This document shows, one piece after another, positions 25,844-35,036 of a stretch of 64,000 bases of DNA. The DNA is from Aminipila sp963524205. Lineage in GTDB: Bacteria > Bacillota > Clostridia > Peptostreptococcales > Anaerovoracaceae. How positions within the stretch are numbered: the first letter of the stretch is position 1; every line of letters starts with the position of its first letter. The position numbers were made by a program, and so were the translations under genes. The notes under the pieces were generated by a model. That model was not told the origin of the DNA, did no database searches, and worked only from the letters and a program-made list of their open reading frames with translations. The DNA lies in NCBI GenBank assembly GCA_963524205.1, contig CAURED010000002.1:183035-247034 (forward strand), in the 5' to 3' direction.

Positions 25844-25865
25844 ACCCTGAGATTGCTCTCAGGGT
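25844..25865 (-). terminator. Riboswitch-controlled terminator ahead of ribU
   Basis: Perfect 9-bp stem ACCCTGAGA / TCTCAGGGT with a 4-base loop, followed on the minus strand by TTTTTTAATA. It lies between the FMN aptamer and the ribU start, as expected for transcription attenuation. Confidence 0.88.
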
Positions 25866-25905
25866 ATCGCATACTTGAAATAAACGCATATAAATAAAAT
25901 ACGCC

Positions 25906-26028
25906 TGTTTCTTTCATCCGGACTATACCGTCGGTATGGGATTCTAACCCATTCTGCCTTTCGGCTCGCGGACTCATAGTTTAAAACTCATCACCGCCGG
26001 TGAGGACTCACACCTCCCCCTGAAACAA
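25906..26028 (-). ncRNA. FMN riboswitch (RFN element)
   Basis: On the minus strand the conserved blocks appear in order: CAGGGGGAGGTGTGAGTCC, CACCGGCGGTGATGAG, GAGTCCGCGAGCC, ATACCGACGGTATAGTCC and GGATGAAAGAAA, closed by a GTTTC/GAAAC-type P1 stem. When FMN is bound, the terminator at 25844-25865 should form and stop ribU transcription. Confidence 0.95.
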
Positions 26029-26048
26029 TTCTACTGCATATTATATAC

Positions 26049-27515
26049 TTAATGTGTTAGTCTGTAAATAGCATCTGCAAAAATTTTCGCATTTAACAGA
26101 AGGTTGTCGATATCAATATATTCATTTTTTTGATGTGCCAAATCAGGTTCGCCAGGAAACACACTTCCAAAAGCCACAATATTTTTTGTTGCTCTGGCAT
26201 AAGTACCTCCACCAATAACTATAGGTTCACTCTCTCTATCCCCTGTATGTTCTCCATAAATATCCATTAATGTTTTAATCATTGGATCATCCTTCGGCAT
26301 ATAAATAGGATCTTGAGCTTTTATCTTTATTACCCCCATATTATATTTGTTAATTACTGGCATCATAGCTTCATAAACAACATCTTCACTATAAGTAACA
26401 GGGAATCTTATATTAATAGTAAGCATGACCGCTTCGCCTTCAAGCTCAATCTTACCTACATTAAATATCAGTTTTCCAGATGGCTCATCAGAAAGTCCAC
26501 ATCCCATAGCAGTTCCATCTAGCTCGAATCCAATGTGTTGATTATAAAATTCAACGAATTCGTTAACGTCATCATTTATTATGTCAATTTCATTTAAAAA
26601 GTCCATGAGTACTGTGATGGCATTAACTCCACATTCAGGAGTTGCTCCATGTGCAGAAACCCCTTGTGCAACTATTTCTAAGCTTTTGCCTACGCCTTTA
26701 CAATTGAGTTTTGCACCAAAAGCAATCTGTCCTTCTTCTGCGCATTTTACATTTCTGTAATTTGCAGCCAACTCTTTCACCTTATCATAGGCCTCCATTT
26801 TGTCAGCCCTTATCACTGCTCTGGCATAATCAGCTACCATATTTGCAGCATTACCACCTTTTAAGCTCCTCAGTTCTATTCCTTTACCTGTAGTTTTTCC
26901 AATCTTTTTAGCTAACTGGAAAACCATGATCCCTTTTTCACCGTGAATTGCTGGATATTCTGCATCTGGGGTAAATCCGAAATCAGGTGCTTTAACTTTA
27001 GATAAATAGTGCTTCATGCCCTTCCAATTAGTCTCCTCATCCAGCCCTAAAATCAGCCTTACCTTCTTTTCAGGTATATAGCCACTATCCTTCAGTGCTT
27101 TCATGGCGAAAAAAGCCGCTACAACAGGTCCTTTATTATCAATCGTACCTCTGCCAAAAATCTTTCCATCCGCAATAACTCCACTATATGGTTCATATTC
27201 CCAACCTGTTCCTTCTGGTACAACATCCAGATGACCTATGATACCCATTACTTCTTCGCTGGTTCCTGTAATTTTACCCTCATCATCAAGCAAATATCCA
27301 CCAAATTCAATGTGTCCACCATAATTATCTACATTTTCTGTATCAAACCCCTCTGATTCAGCTTTTTTAAGCATGTATTGAAAAGCCTCTGCAACTCCTT
27401 TTCCGAAGGGAGCATCTGTAACAGGTTTATCTTCTATACTTTTTATAGCTACCAGTTCCTGAACAGTCTTTATCATTTCATCTTTATATTCCTCAATCAG
27501 CTTTAAGTATTCCAT
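26049..27515 (-). CDS. pepV: Dipeptidase PepV (M20 zinc peptidase)
   Basis: A 488-residue M20A peptidase. Likely metal ligands are visible: H in GIIGHLDVVPEG, D in GRGTIDNKGPV, E-E in LGLDEETNWKG, D in PDAEYP, and the late H in DLAHQKNEYI. It cleaves dipeptides with broad specificity in the cytoplasm. The ATG is chosen for GGAGG six bases upstream. It overlaps the end of the CapA-like gene by 23 bases, and nfu-capA-pepV appear to be one operon. Confidence 0.93.
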   Translation of the reverse strand: MEYLKLIEEYKDEMIKTVQELVAIKSIEDKPVTDAPFGKGVAEAFQYMLKKAESEGFDTENVDNYGGHIEFGGYLLDDEGKITGTSEEVMGIIGHLDVVPEGTGWEYEPYSGVIADGKIFGRGTIDNKGPVVAAFFAMKALKDSGYIPEKKVRLILGLDEETNWKGMKHYLSKVKAPDFGFTPDAEYPAIHGEKGIMVFQLAKKIGKTTGKGIELRSLKGGNAANMVADYARAVIRADKMEAYDKVKELAANYRNVKCAEEGQIAFGAKLNCKGVGKSLEIVAQGVSAHGATPECGVNAITVLMDFLNEIDIINDDVNEFVEFYNQHIGFELDGTAMGCGLSDEPSGKLIFNVGKIELEGEAVMLTINIRFPVTYSEDVVYEAMMPVINKYNMGVIKIKAQDPIYMPKDDPMIKTLMDIYGEHTGDRESEPIVIGGGTYARATKNIVAFGSVFPGEPDLAHQKNEYIDIDNLLLNAKIFADAIYRLTH

Positions 27516-28728
27516 TCGCGTCCTCCAATGCTGTTTCTGCTCTGGATAAGTTTCCAGAAGAACTAAGGGTCTCATTTGTTTGTAAGTTCTCATCTAAAGG
27601 AATAATCTCATAAATAGGCCTGCCGCCTGAATTATATTTTTCAACCCAGGTAGGTATTGCACTCATGGTAATGTCCGTAATCTTCCCTTCTGACTTCACA
27701 TATTTCAAATTTACCTTAGCAATTATTCCTTCTTCAGTATATCTGTTGTTTAAGGTTTCTGTTCTTTGATTTGAAATAAAATTACCCATACTATAAAAGA
27801 CTGGAACCGTTTTTCCTGTTGCTTGGTTTTGTAAATACTCCATTCCCTGTAATACATGGGGATGAGATGCAAAAATAATGTCCACATCCATATTATTTAC
27901 ACTCTGCTGCGCTATATACTTCTGCCATTTATTGGAATAAGTCTGATATTCTTCTCCCCAATGATAATATAGTACAACAATTTCGGCTCCCGCCGCTCTT
28001 GCTGCTTCACAAGTCTTTTGAACTTCTGCTAAATCATTATCAATGGTATCATAACTGAAGGAATTAATAAGTTCTGCATTCTCTGATGATATGACATTTC
28101 CGTTTAATGCCGTACTCTGCCCACCTGTTGATGTTTCGTAAGTATATGGTACTACAGCAATTTTCACTCCCTTAACCTCAGTCATAGAATATCTTTTTTC
28201 TTGGTTATTAAGTCTACTTCCTGCGGTGTCAAAGCCTTTAGCCCTCAACACCTCAAGAGTTCTCTTCATGCCGGCCCCACCTCTGTCCATCATATGATTG
28301 TTTGAGGTTATGGCCACATCAAATCCTGTATCCTTTAGTGCATCCGCTAACTCATCAGGCGCACAAAAAGTTGGATACCCTGAATAAGGTTTCCCTGCAA
28401 AGGTAGTTTCTATATTACATAAGGCAAGATCTGCCTGACTTATGTAATCTTTAACATATTTATAATTGTTTGTATAATCGTACTTTCCTGTACTTGAATC
28501 GTATTGACATGCTATCTGAGGATTGTGAACCATAACGTCCCCTACCGCAAAAATGCTTAAATCAACTGGTTCCTCTGGTTTCTGGTTATCTATACCAGGG
28601 CTGACAGGCTGATTTACCTCATTGCTGCATCCACTAAAAAGCAGTGGTAATGCGACCAGGCATCCCACTGCAATTAAAGTCGTTATCAGAAGCGCTGTGA
28701 ATCGATTTTTTCTTTCAGCGTTTTTCAT
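27493..28728 (-). CDS. CapA-family metallophosphoesterase-like lipoprotein
   Basis: A 411-residue protein of the CapA (poly-gamma-glutamate synthesis) family. It starts with a lipoprotein signal (a hydrophobic segment followed by the lipobox LFSGC), so it should be anchored outside the membrane. The PGA_cap domain shows FAVGDVMVHNPQI, CNIETTFAG, ITSNNHMMDRG, YYHWGEEY and ASHPHVLQGME, the metal-site motifs. No capBC genes are nearby, so a capsule role is not supported. Many stand-alone CapA proteins have unknown cell-surface roles. Confidence 0.9.
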   Translation of the reverse strand: MKNAERKNRFTALLITTLIAVGCLVALPLLFSGCSNEVNQPVSPGIDNQKPEEPVDLSIFAVGDVMVHNPQIACQYDSSTGKYDYTNNYKYVKDYISQADLALCNIETTFAGKPYSGYPTFCAPDELADALKDTGFDVAITSNNHMMDRGGAGMKRTLEVLRAKGFDTAGSRLNNQEKRYSMTEVKGVKIAVVPYTYETSTGGQSTALNGNVISSENAELINSFSYDTIDNDLAEVQKTCEAARAAGAEIVVLYYHWGEEYQTYSNKWQKYIAQQSVNNMDVDIIFASHPHVLQGMEYLQNQATGKTVPVFYSMGNFISNQRTETLNNRYTEEGIIAKVNLKYVKSEGKITDITMSAIPTWVEKYNSGGRPIYEIIPLDENLQTNETLSSSGNLSRAETALEDANGILKAD

Positions 28729-28737
28729 AGTTATTCC

Positions 28738-28962
28738 TTACTGTACGTTTTCTACCCCTGCGATTTCAGGGTATGATTCTTTTAAAAGTTTTTCAACTAC
28801 AGCCTTTAATGTCATAGTTGCACCTGGACATCCTGCACAGTGGCCCTGTAGTCTAACTTTAACAATATTTTCTGGAGTCAGTTCAACAAATTCTATATCT
28901 CCTCCATCTCTTTGCAAGAAAGGTCTAATATTTTCTAAAGCTTCTTTGATTTTTTCTTCCAT
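28738..28962 (-). CDS. NifU-like C-terminal domain protein (Nfu Fe-S carrier)
   Basis: A 74-residue single-domain Nfu protein. The start MEEKIKEALENIRPFLQRDG and the CxxC motif in GHCAGCPGATMTLKAVVE are diagnostic. It carries or assembles Fe-S clusters, useful for the many Fe-S proteins here. It is nine bases upstream of the capA-like gene on the same strand. Confidence 0.95.
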   Translation of the reverse strand: MEEKIKEALENIRPFLQRDGGDIEFVELTPENIVKVRLQGHCAGCPGATMTLKAVVEKLLKESYPEIAGVENVQ

Positions 28963-29036
28963 GGTAATTCTCCTTTTTATCTACTTTTTATTATTCTACC
29001 ACAAAATTCATTTTTTCAATAGTAAATATTTTTATA

Positions 29037-30320
29037 CTATTGTACTTGTGCATTTTCCTGCTGTAAAGGTGCTTCGGACATATTTACAATTGCAGGTTCC
29101 ATAGTATAAGCCGAAATAGCCTGCCCTCCTACAATTTTCATTACAACTACGGATTTTATTGGGTCTCCATTGGTATCAAATGTGATTGTTCCAGATGATC
29201 CAGGAAATTCTCTAATATTAGCTAAGGTTTTCCTAAGTGCCTCACCATCAAGAGCAGTCCCCGTTTTATTTAACGAATCCAGAGCAATCATATAGGCATC
29301 AAATCCTAGTGCCGCAGCACTTTCCGGAATGGCATCCTGCCCATATTTTGACTTGTAAGCTTTAACGAAATTGTCAGACATAACTGTAGTATCTGTGTTG
29401 GGGTCAAATACAGTGGAGAAAGAAACATTCTCTGCTGCATCCTTGCCTGCCATCTGTACTAATTCGGTTGAATCCCATTGATTCGTTCCCAAAAACAATG
29501 CATTTACACCCAGTTTTTTGGCTTCTTTTAGAACTTTTGCAGCCTCCTCCAATTTAGCAGGAAGAAATACTACTTGCGCACCTGCTGCCTGTATCTTTTT
29601 TAAATCTTCAGTAAAATCGGCCCCCTTTTCTGGCTGGTAGTCGCAAGATACTACTACTGCATTGGTGTTTCCAGTCATTTGTATGAATTTGTCTGAAAAA
29701 GTCTCTGCAACAGCTATAGCATAATCATCATTTTCTGGTCTCATAATCGCTGCTGTAGTTGCACCTAATGACTCCACCGCATATTTAGCAAGTGCTACTC
29801 CCTGAAAAGAGTCTAATAAGCAGACTCTGAAATAAAAAGGATTATAACTTGTTACTAATGGATTTGTATTTGTAATAGCTATGGCTGGCAGTTTGGCTTT
29901 TTCAAATGTTTTTACTGCCATAAGTGAGTTTGCGCTTCCGTAACTTCCAAGAACTACAGATACCCTTTTGCTGACTAACTCATGGGCTACACTTTCTGCC
30001 ACGTACATATCTGATTTATTATCTCCATACACGAGTTCTACTTCTTTTCCCAAAGCTTTAGGAAACATATCATGGGCTAATTCAATTCCCTTTATTTCCA
30101 TTTCACCCATTTCTTTATCTTTACCACTTAATGGTTCAAAAACACCAATTCTAACTGTAGCCTCAGGTTCTTCTTTTTTATCTATAAAAGTACCTTTAAA
30201 ATTATCAAAGGTAGCACACGCAGTCAAATTTAAAACCAGTACCATTACCGTTCCAAGAAATGCAAGCCTCTTTATGCCCTTACATTTATATTGTTTATGT
30301 TTATTAAAAATTTTAGTCAT
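29037..30320 (-). CDS. ABC-type branched-chain amino acid (LivJ-like) binding lipoprotein
   Basis: A 427-residue periplasmic-binding-type protein. A signal peptide ends in the lipobox LNLTAC (Cys about residue 34). The Peripla_BP_6 fold follows: VRIGVFEPLSGKDKEMGEME, VSVVLGSYGSANSLMA, and ESAAALGFDAYMIALDSLN. Such proteins bind leucine/valine or other amino acids. No liv permease or ATPase genes are adjacent, so it may work with a transporter elsewhere or act as a sensor. Confidence 0.88.
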   Translation of the reverse strand: MTKIFNKHKQYKCKGIKRLAFLGTVMVLVLNLTACATFDNFKGTFIDKKEEPEATVRIGVFEPLSGKDKEMGEMEIKGIELAHDMFPKALGKEVELVYGDNKSDMYVAESVAHELVSKRVSVVLGSYGSANSLMAVKTFEKAKLPAIAITNTNPLVTSYNPFYFRVCLLDSFQGVALAKYAVESLGATTAAIMRPENDDYAIAVAETFSDKFIQMTGNTNAVVVSCDYQPEKGADFTEDLKKIQAAGAQVVFLPAKLEEAAKVLKEAKKLGVNALFLGTNQWDSTELVQMAGKDAAENVSFSTVFDPNTDTTVMSDNFVKAYKSKYGQDAIPESAAALGFDAYMIALDSLNKTGTALDGEALRKTLANIREFPGSSGTITFDTNGDPIKSVVVMKIVGGQAISAYTMEPAIVNMSEAPLQQENAQVQ

Positions 30321-30413
30321 ATCTTCTCTCCCTTGTTCAACCCTTGCCCCATTACTTTCAGTAATATAACATTCCTATAATATCAAATTTTGCACAGTTT
30401 TTCAAGATAAAGA

Positions 30414-30443
30414 AAGAGAGCCATCCCTAAAGACTGCTCTCTT
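30414..30443 (-). terminator. Terminator of the SLH-M28 peptidase gene
   Basis: Stem AAGAGAGC / GCTCTCTT with a 14-base loop, about 23 bases past the stop. It is followed on the minus strand by TTTCTTTATCTTG. Confidence 0.78.
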
Positions 30444-30465
30444 AAAATGTACCACTTATTTTATG

Positions 30466-33400
30466 TTAAACATAAGTTTTATCAACACTATCTAATGCTT
30501 TTACAAGAAGATTATTTATTTTTTGCAAATACTCAGCTTCTAAAGTCTGGTATTCTGTATTTTCTGCACCAATTAAACTACTTCCACACGATTGAATAGC
30601 TTCTTTATACCAATCCCCCCAAGCTGTTAGGATTTCTTTTTCTAACGCTTTAGCCTGTTGTACATCTTTTCCATTATCTATTGTCCACTTATAGTGACCT
30701 GCTGTATTTAAAGCCTCTTTATTAAATCTATCCTCTGCTGCCTTATATAGTATACTCATTGTTTCTTTTGCTTCAGCCTCTTTTGCGTTAGCAGCCATAT
30801 AACCAGTTGCCAGTGATGTAATTCCTACATTTTCAAGTTCAGCTGCGGATACTTTACTTAAAGTATCTACAGAGGTATGATAAACATAATCTGTAAAGTG
30901 CCATGTAAGCAGTGCTGGTACACCAGCCTCTAAAAATACAGTATGGTCACTTCCACCTTCATATGGGCAAACGTCTACCTTAAATTTTGAATCATGTCCT
31001 TTAATAACACCTTTAGCAGAAGCCATATATAAGTCATTCAGGTAAAAACCAGATTTGAAGGCTTCTGGTAATTCTCCCGCTCCCCATAAGGTATGTGAAT
31101 CAGGTAATCTCACAAAATTATCCGGATCACTATATGCAGGTTCACCTGGCAATACATCTAAAGAATAATTGTAAATAGCTGATGGATCTGGAGTTTTTTC
31201 AATTCTCATCACTCCGCCAGTAAGCTCTGGATTCTCTCCAACCATGTCTAAATCAATGGCACAAACAACTTTTGACTTTTCAGCTGGATGAGCATTCAGC
31301 CATAGGTCAGCACAAGTCATTTCATCTCCCCATATAAAAGTCATGGTTCTTTCCGGCCTAGGCAAGGTACCCTTATCGATCATTGCTTTTAATTTCAATA
31401 CCAGTTCCAAGTTTAAACCAACGCCAGTAGAATTGTCATTTGCACCAGGTTCTTGTACATGTGCCATAAACAAAACTCTTTCATCAGCTTTACTTGTACC
31501 TTTTATCTCTGCAATAGCTGTAAGCTGTCCTCTTGCACCATTTGAAGCATCGTCCATATCATACATTCTTCCAATACTTACCGATTTGACCTTCACAGGA
31601 TTTCCTGTAGTCTCAGCTTCCTCTAAAAGCCCTAGCATTGCTTCTTTTTGATTTAAAGATAAATTCCATTCAACTATTGGCGAACCAGCTTCGGTTTGCG
31701 GCCTAGTTTGATTTGTACCTGCACCACTTCTATATCTTGCAGAATCTTTGTACCACTGTTCTCCATTAATAGTAGGTGTATTATATTTGTCTAAAGAAGC
31801 CGTACTCATTACCGCTACAGCCTTTACTTTTTTCGCATAGGCAAAATTTGTTTTGTTTGATGAATCACAAAGAAGAACTTTACCCTCTAAATTTGCTTCA
31901 TCTCCGCTATACTTACTAGGAACACCTGATTTTATAGTTCCAACATAAACTACTTCACCTTCAACGCCCTTAGCTTCTTGCGGAGTTGTTCCTGTTTCAT
32001 CTGTAAAACAAGTCTGCCATGTAAGATGTGCTCTCTTGTTTAATTCCGCTTCAAGTTTATTCTCCACATTAACTCTCTTTGAACCATTCTTCTCTAAAAT
32101 CCAACTATACATATCATCAATGTTTTCTATGCCATATAATTCTTTATAATGATTAATATAAGTTGGGCTTGTTGGATCATAAGCATAAGATTCCACATTA
32201 AAAGCGTCTATTAGCTCTTTGTTTCCAGTTGAAGTCACCTCAAGCCGTGCGTAGTCAGGTGCCCAAACAGTTTCACTTGAATTATCCTGTTGAATCCATA
32301 CCGAATCACCTGATAATTCAGAGCTCTTATCTTTATCTGAATATGTAAATCCAGCGTTTTTAAGTTTATTGATAAGGAAATCTTCAATTACCTGATTCTG
32401 CCACGGACCGCCTGTAGTTCTCCATCCTAAGTATACATAAGAAACATAATCAAAAGCTTCTTCACCTTCAATATGATTTCCTAATGTTGAAATAATGTTT
32501 GTCAAAATCGGATTTTCTACTGTATTGGATGTATTGGAAGAATGATGCTTGTTCTTAGAACCCGTTTCATTAGGTTTAGGTTCTGTTGGTGTGGTCTGAA
32601 AGTTGTCTACAATTTTATTAACCTTCCCCTTATTATCCAGCACAGCTTTATTATTTTCTCTTGCATAAGTTTCTATATTTCCGTAGTTAGTCAAATTGGC
32701 TTTTCCTTTCGCTGATACATATATAATATTAGATTTTTCATCAACTTTAACATTGGCACTTGAATCAATTATAAGTTTAGAAACTGTAGCATTTTGGAAT
32801 ATTGTAGAAATTGCCATTGTAATGTTTACATTTCCAACTTTTCCTTCTATTTTAACATTCTCTTTTCCATCCACAACAAATAAATTATTAATTACTGCAT
32901 CTTCAATTGCTGCAATTCTTATGTTCCCATTTATTTTAGCAATAATCATATCTGCGATTTTGCTTTTTCCTTTGAGCAGCACAGAATTACTGCCACCGCC
33001 TCTGACGATTGTCTTTCCTGTGACATTGACATTTTCTAAAGTAACATCACCATTTCCAACACCGTCGCCAATAATCAGGTCTCCATTTACAGTAACATCT
33101 TTTAATGTAACATTTGCAACATTAACCATAACATTGCCAGATGCCACAACCTGTGTAATTGTTCCTGCTTGATTTATGTATTGTTTAACTAAATTGTCCA
33201 TAATTTTGGTAAATTCGGCTCTAGTGATATTTTCTTTTGGCTTTAAATACCCACCATTACCTGTTAAATAGCCTTTTTCAATAAGCTCACATAAGCTACT
33301 CTCAGCCCATGCTGCGATTTCTCCTTTATCTACGAAATTATTTAAAGAAGAATGCTTTTCATCACTACACTCCATCTTAAAAGCTCTAGCCAGAACTGTA

Positions 33401-33810
33401 AATGCTTCCTGCCTTGTAATCTTGTCATTTGGACGCATATTTAGGGAAGTTTTCATCGTTCCCATTTGAACAGCCTTTCCCATTTCTTCTGCATACCAGG
33501 CTCCATCTTTCACATCTACAACCCCTGATAAAGAAGCTTTGTCTGCCGCTCCAAATGCCCTGTTTACCATAGTTACCATTTCTGCACGGGATAAGTTTCC
33601 CATAGGTTTAATTACTAACCCATTGTCTGCCTCATACCCCTTTATAAGGCCATTAGACACTGCACTCTTTAATCCCTCCGTAGACCAATTGTTCGGCATA
33701 TCAACAAAATTTAAATTTGTTGACTCAGATGCAAAAGCCATAGCAGGTATATAACATAATACCATAGCCATAGTCAGAACAATAGATACTAACTTTTTTG
33801 TTCTTTTCAT
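30466..33810 (-). CDS. Surface-anchored M28 aminopeptidase with SLH domains and a beta-helix
   Basis: An 1114-residue secreted protein. Order: signal peptide (to about residue 30), three SLH domains (about 35-215), a repetitive beta-strand segment rich in N/V/G (about 220-400, probable beta-helix), a linker rich in Pro, Asn and His, a PA-like insert (YVGTIKSGVPSKYSGDEANL), and an M28 zinc-peptidase core. The core shows HVQEPGANDNSTG, WGDEM, DLDMVGEN, GGSDHTVFLEAG and DYVYHTSVDT, which supply the two-zinc ligands. It should bind the S-layer/cell wall and trim peptides outside the cell. The start is the ATG after GAGGAGGAAGAG. Its size and beta-helix insert are unusual for M28. Confidence 0.88.
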   Translation of the reverse strand: MKRTKKLVSIVLTMAMVLCYIPAMAFASESTNLNFVDMPNNWSTEGLKSAVSNGLIKGYEADNGLVIKPMGNLSRAEMVTMVNRAFGAADKASLSGVVDVKDGAWYAEEMGKAVQMGTMKTSLNMRPNDKITRQEAFTVLARAFKMECSDEKHSSLNNFVDKGEIAAWAESSLCELIEKGYLTGNGGYLKPKENITRAEFTKIMDNLVKQYINQAGTITQVVASGNVMVNVANVTLKDVTVNGDLIIGDGVGNGDVTLENVNVTGKTIVRGGGSNSVLLKGKSKIADMIIAKINGNIRIAAIEDAVINNLFVVDGKENVKIEGKVGNVNITMAISTIFQNATVSKLIIDSSANVKVDEKSNIIYVSAKGKANLTNYGNIETYARENNKAVLDNKGKVNKIVDNFQTTPTEPKPNETGSKNKHHSSNTSNTVENPILTNIISTLGNHIEGEEAFDYVSYVYLGWRTTGGPWQNQVIEDFLINKLKNAGFTYSDKDKSSELSGDSVWIQQDNSSETVWAPDYARLEVTSTGNKELIDAFNVESYAYDPTSPTYINHYKELYGIENIDDMYSWILEKNGSKRVNVENKLEAELNKRAHLTWQTCFTDETGTTPQEAKGVEGEVVYVGTIKSGVPSKYSGDEANLEGKVLLCDSSNKTNFAYAKKVKAVAVMSTASLDKYNTPTINGEQWYKDSARYRSGAGTNQTRPQTEAGSPIVEWNLSLNQKEAMLGLLEEAETTGNPVKVKSVSIGRMYDMDDASNGARGQLTAIAEIKGTSKADERVLFMAHVQEPGANDNSTGVGLNLELVLKLKAMIDKGTLPRPERTMTFIWGDEMTCADLWLNAHPAEKSKVVCAIDLDMVGENPELTGGVMRIEKTPDPSAIYNYSLDVLPGEPAYSDPDNFVRLPDSHTLWGAGELPEAFKSGFYLNDLYMASAKGVIKGHDSKFKVDVCPYEGGSDHTVFLEAGVPALLTWHFTDYVYHTSVDTLSKVSAAELENVGITSLATGYMAANAKEAEAKETMSILYKAAEDRFNKEALNTAGHYKWTIDNGKDVQQAKALEKEILTAWGDWYKEAIQSCGSSLIGAENTEYQTLEAEYLQKINNLLVKALDSVDKTYV

Positions 33811-34200
33811 CTCTTCCTCCTCATTATAAAACAATTTTCGTCATTTTATGCTAAAGTATGAGCCTAACTCCAGCATTATCAACACATACACAGTCGTAGC
33901 CATATTGCTATACAACACCTAAATATTAGCATAACTCTTATATCACGTCTATATTTTTAATTGGTTTTATAACTTTTTTGTTGTCAAATAATTATTTATT
34001 TTTATCCTGTAATACTCACAAAAATTTTTTCTACAAATAAAAATTTTTATAAATTGATGTTTAATCTATTATTTTCAAGGTATAAATGAAGTATAATTAA
34101 TTAAGTAACGTATCACTCTTACTTAACAGTTAATAACTACTTGTTTATAGAGTGAACGCAAATATTTTAAAAATTTTTAAGAAAAACGGAGGATGGAATT
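33811..34200. other. Divergent AT-rich promoter region, SLH-M28 gene / rubrerythrin
   Basis: No gene seen. It is very AT-rich and holds the promoters of two divergent genes. GTATAATTAATTAAG at 34091-34105 contains a TATAAT and resembles a PerR box (about 10 of 14 positions), a plausible peroxide-response site for rubrerythrin. GGAGG lies ahead of the rubrerythrin ATG. Confidence 0.4.
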
Positions 34201-34743
34201 ATGAAATGGACTTGTTCAGTTTGTGGTTATACTTATGAAGGAGCTGAAGCTCCAGAAAAATGTCCACAGTGTGGAGTTGGTGCAGATAAATTTGTTGCTT
34301 CTCAAGAAGGTGCCAGAGAATGGGCTGATAAGCATGTAGTGGGAGTTGCCAAGGGTGTTGATCCAGAAATTATCGAAGGCTTAAGAGCAAATTTCACAGG
34401 AGAATGTACAGAAGTTGGTATGTACTTAGCAATGGCTAGAGTTGCTCACAGAGAGGGTTACCCTGAAATCGGACTGTATTGGGAAAAGGCTGCTTTCGAG
34501 GAAGCAGAACACGCAGCTAAATTTGCAGAATTACTAGGAGAAGTAGTTACTGATTCAACTAAAAAGAATCTTGAAATGAGAATCCAAGCTGAAAACGGTG
34601 CTTGCGCTGGTAAGAAGGCTCTTGCTACTTTAGCAAAGCAGCAGAATCTGGATGCAATCCATGATACCGTTCATGAAATGGCTAAAGACGAAGCTAGACA
34701 CGGTTGTGCATTTGAAGGTCTTTACAATAGATATTTCAAATAG
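34201..34743 (+). CDS. Rubrerythrin, rubredoxin-first type
   Basis: A 180-residue peroxide/oxygen-detoxifying enzyme. An N-terminal rubredoxin site (C5, C8, C21, C24) precedes a four-helix diiron domain with GECTEVGMYL, EEAEHAAKF and DEARHGCAFE. This order is the reversed rubrerythrin of clostridia, known to be PerR-controlled. The last 18 codons, which include the final diiron-binding ExxH helix, belong to a direct repeat whose second copy lies 3.1 kb downstream. The three base differences between copies inside the coding part are all synonymous. The gene is thus whole, but its end appears to have been supplied by inserted DNA. Confidence 0.95.
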   Translation: MKWTCSVCGYTYEGAEAPEKCPQCGVGADKFVASQEGAREWADKHVVGVAKGVDPEIIEGLRANFTGECTEVGMYLAMARVAHREGYPEIGLYWEKAAFEEAEHAAKFAELLGEVVTDSTKKNLEMRIQAENGACAGKKALATLAKQQNLDAIHDTVHEMAKDEARHGCAFEGLYNRYFK

Positions 34744-34763
34744 GCTGTCCGTTCTACGTATTT
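34685..34763 (+). repeat. Left copy of the rubrerythrin 3'-end direct repeat (left attachment site)
   Basis: Starts with the core AAGACGAAGC, covers the gene's last 18 codons and stop, and ends at CTACGTATTT. It matches 37769-37847 without gaps. Within the coding part there are three mismatches in 57 bases; the short segment after the stop is more diverged. Confidence 0.9.
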
Positions 34764-34832
34764 GAGCCCTTGACATCAGGTAATTCAATGGTTTCGAGTT
34801 CTTTGATACACAACTGAAAATCATATGATTTA

Positions 34833-34867
34833 GGGAAATTCAAGTATAGCTTGAGTTTCCCTTTTTT
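34833..34867 (+). terminator. Replacement terminator after rubrerythrin
   Basis: Inverted repeat GGGAAATTCAAG / CTTGAGTTTCCC (11 of 12 paired) with loop TATAG, followed by TTTTTT. Its arms share the GGGAAA/CTCAAG words found repeatedly in the left and right ends of the inserted modules. Confidence 0.8.
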
Positions 34868-34881
34868 ATAGTTTTTGAAAA

Positions 34882-34957
34882 CTCAAGGGAAATCCGTGGG
34901 AAATTAGGGGTATTTTTAGGGGTAAAAATTACTACTCAAGGAAAACTTCCCTTGAGA
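34882..34957. repeat. Arm-like CTCAAGGGAAATCC repeats in the left end of the insertion
   Basis: CTCAAGGGAAATCCGTGGG at 34882-34900 matches the start of both module right ends (36152 and 37693). A palindromic CTCAAGG-N7-CCCTTGAG lies at about 34935-34957. Clustered words like these resemble the arm-type sites bound by tyrosine integrases. Confidence 0.55.
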
Positions 34958-35036
34958 ATGGCTGTAAGTCAATTGTTGTAATGGGTTTGGGTGTTTTGTT
35001 CTAAATCTGATTATCAATTACTGATTTTAATATCAA

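Noticed and set aside
27493..28728. Poly-gamma-glutamate capsule locus
   Set aside because: Only a CapA-like protein is found; capB, capC and capE-type genes are missing and its neighbours are nfu and pepV.
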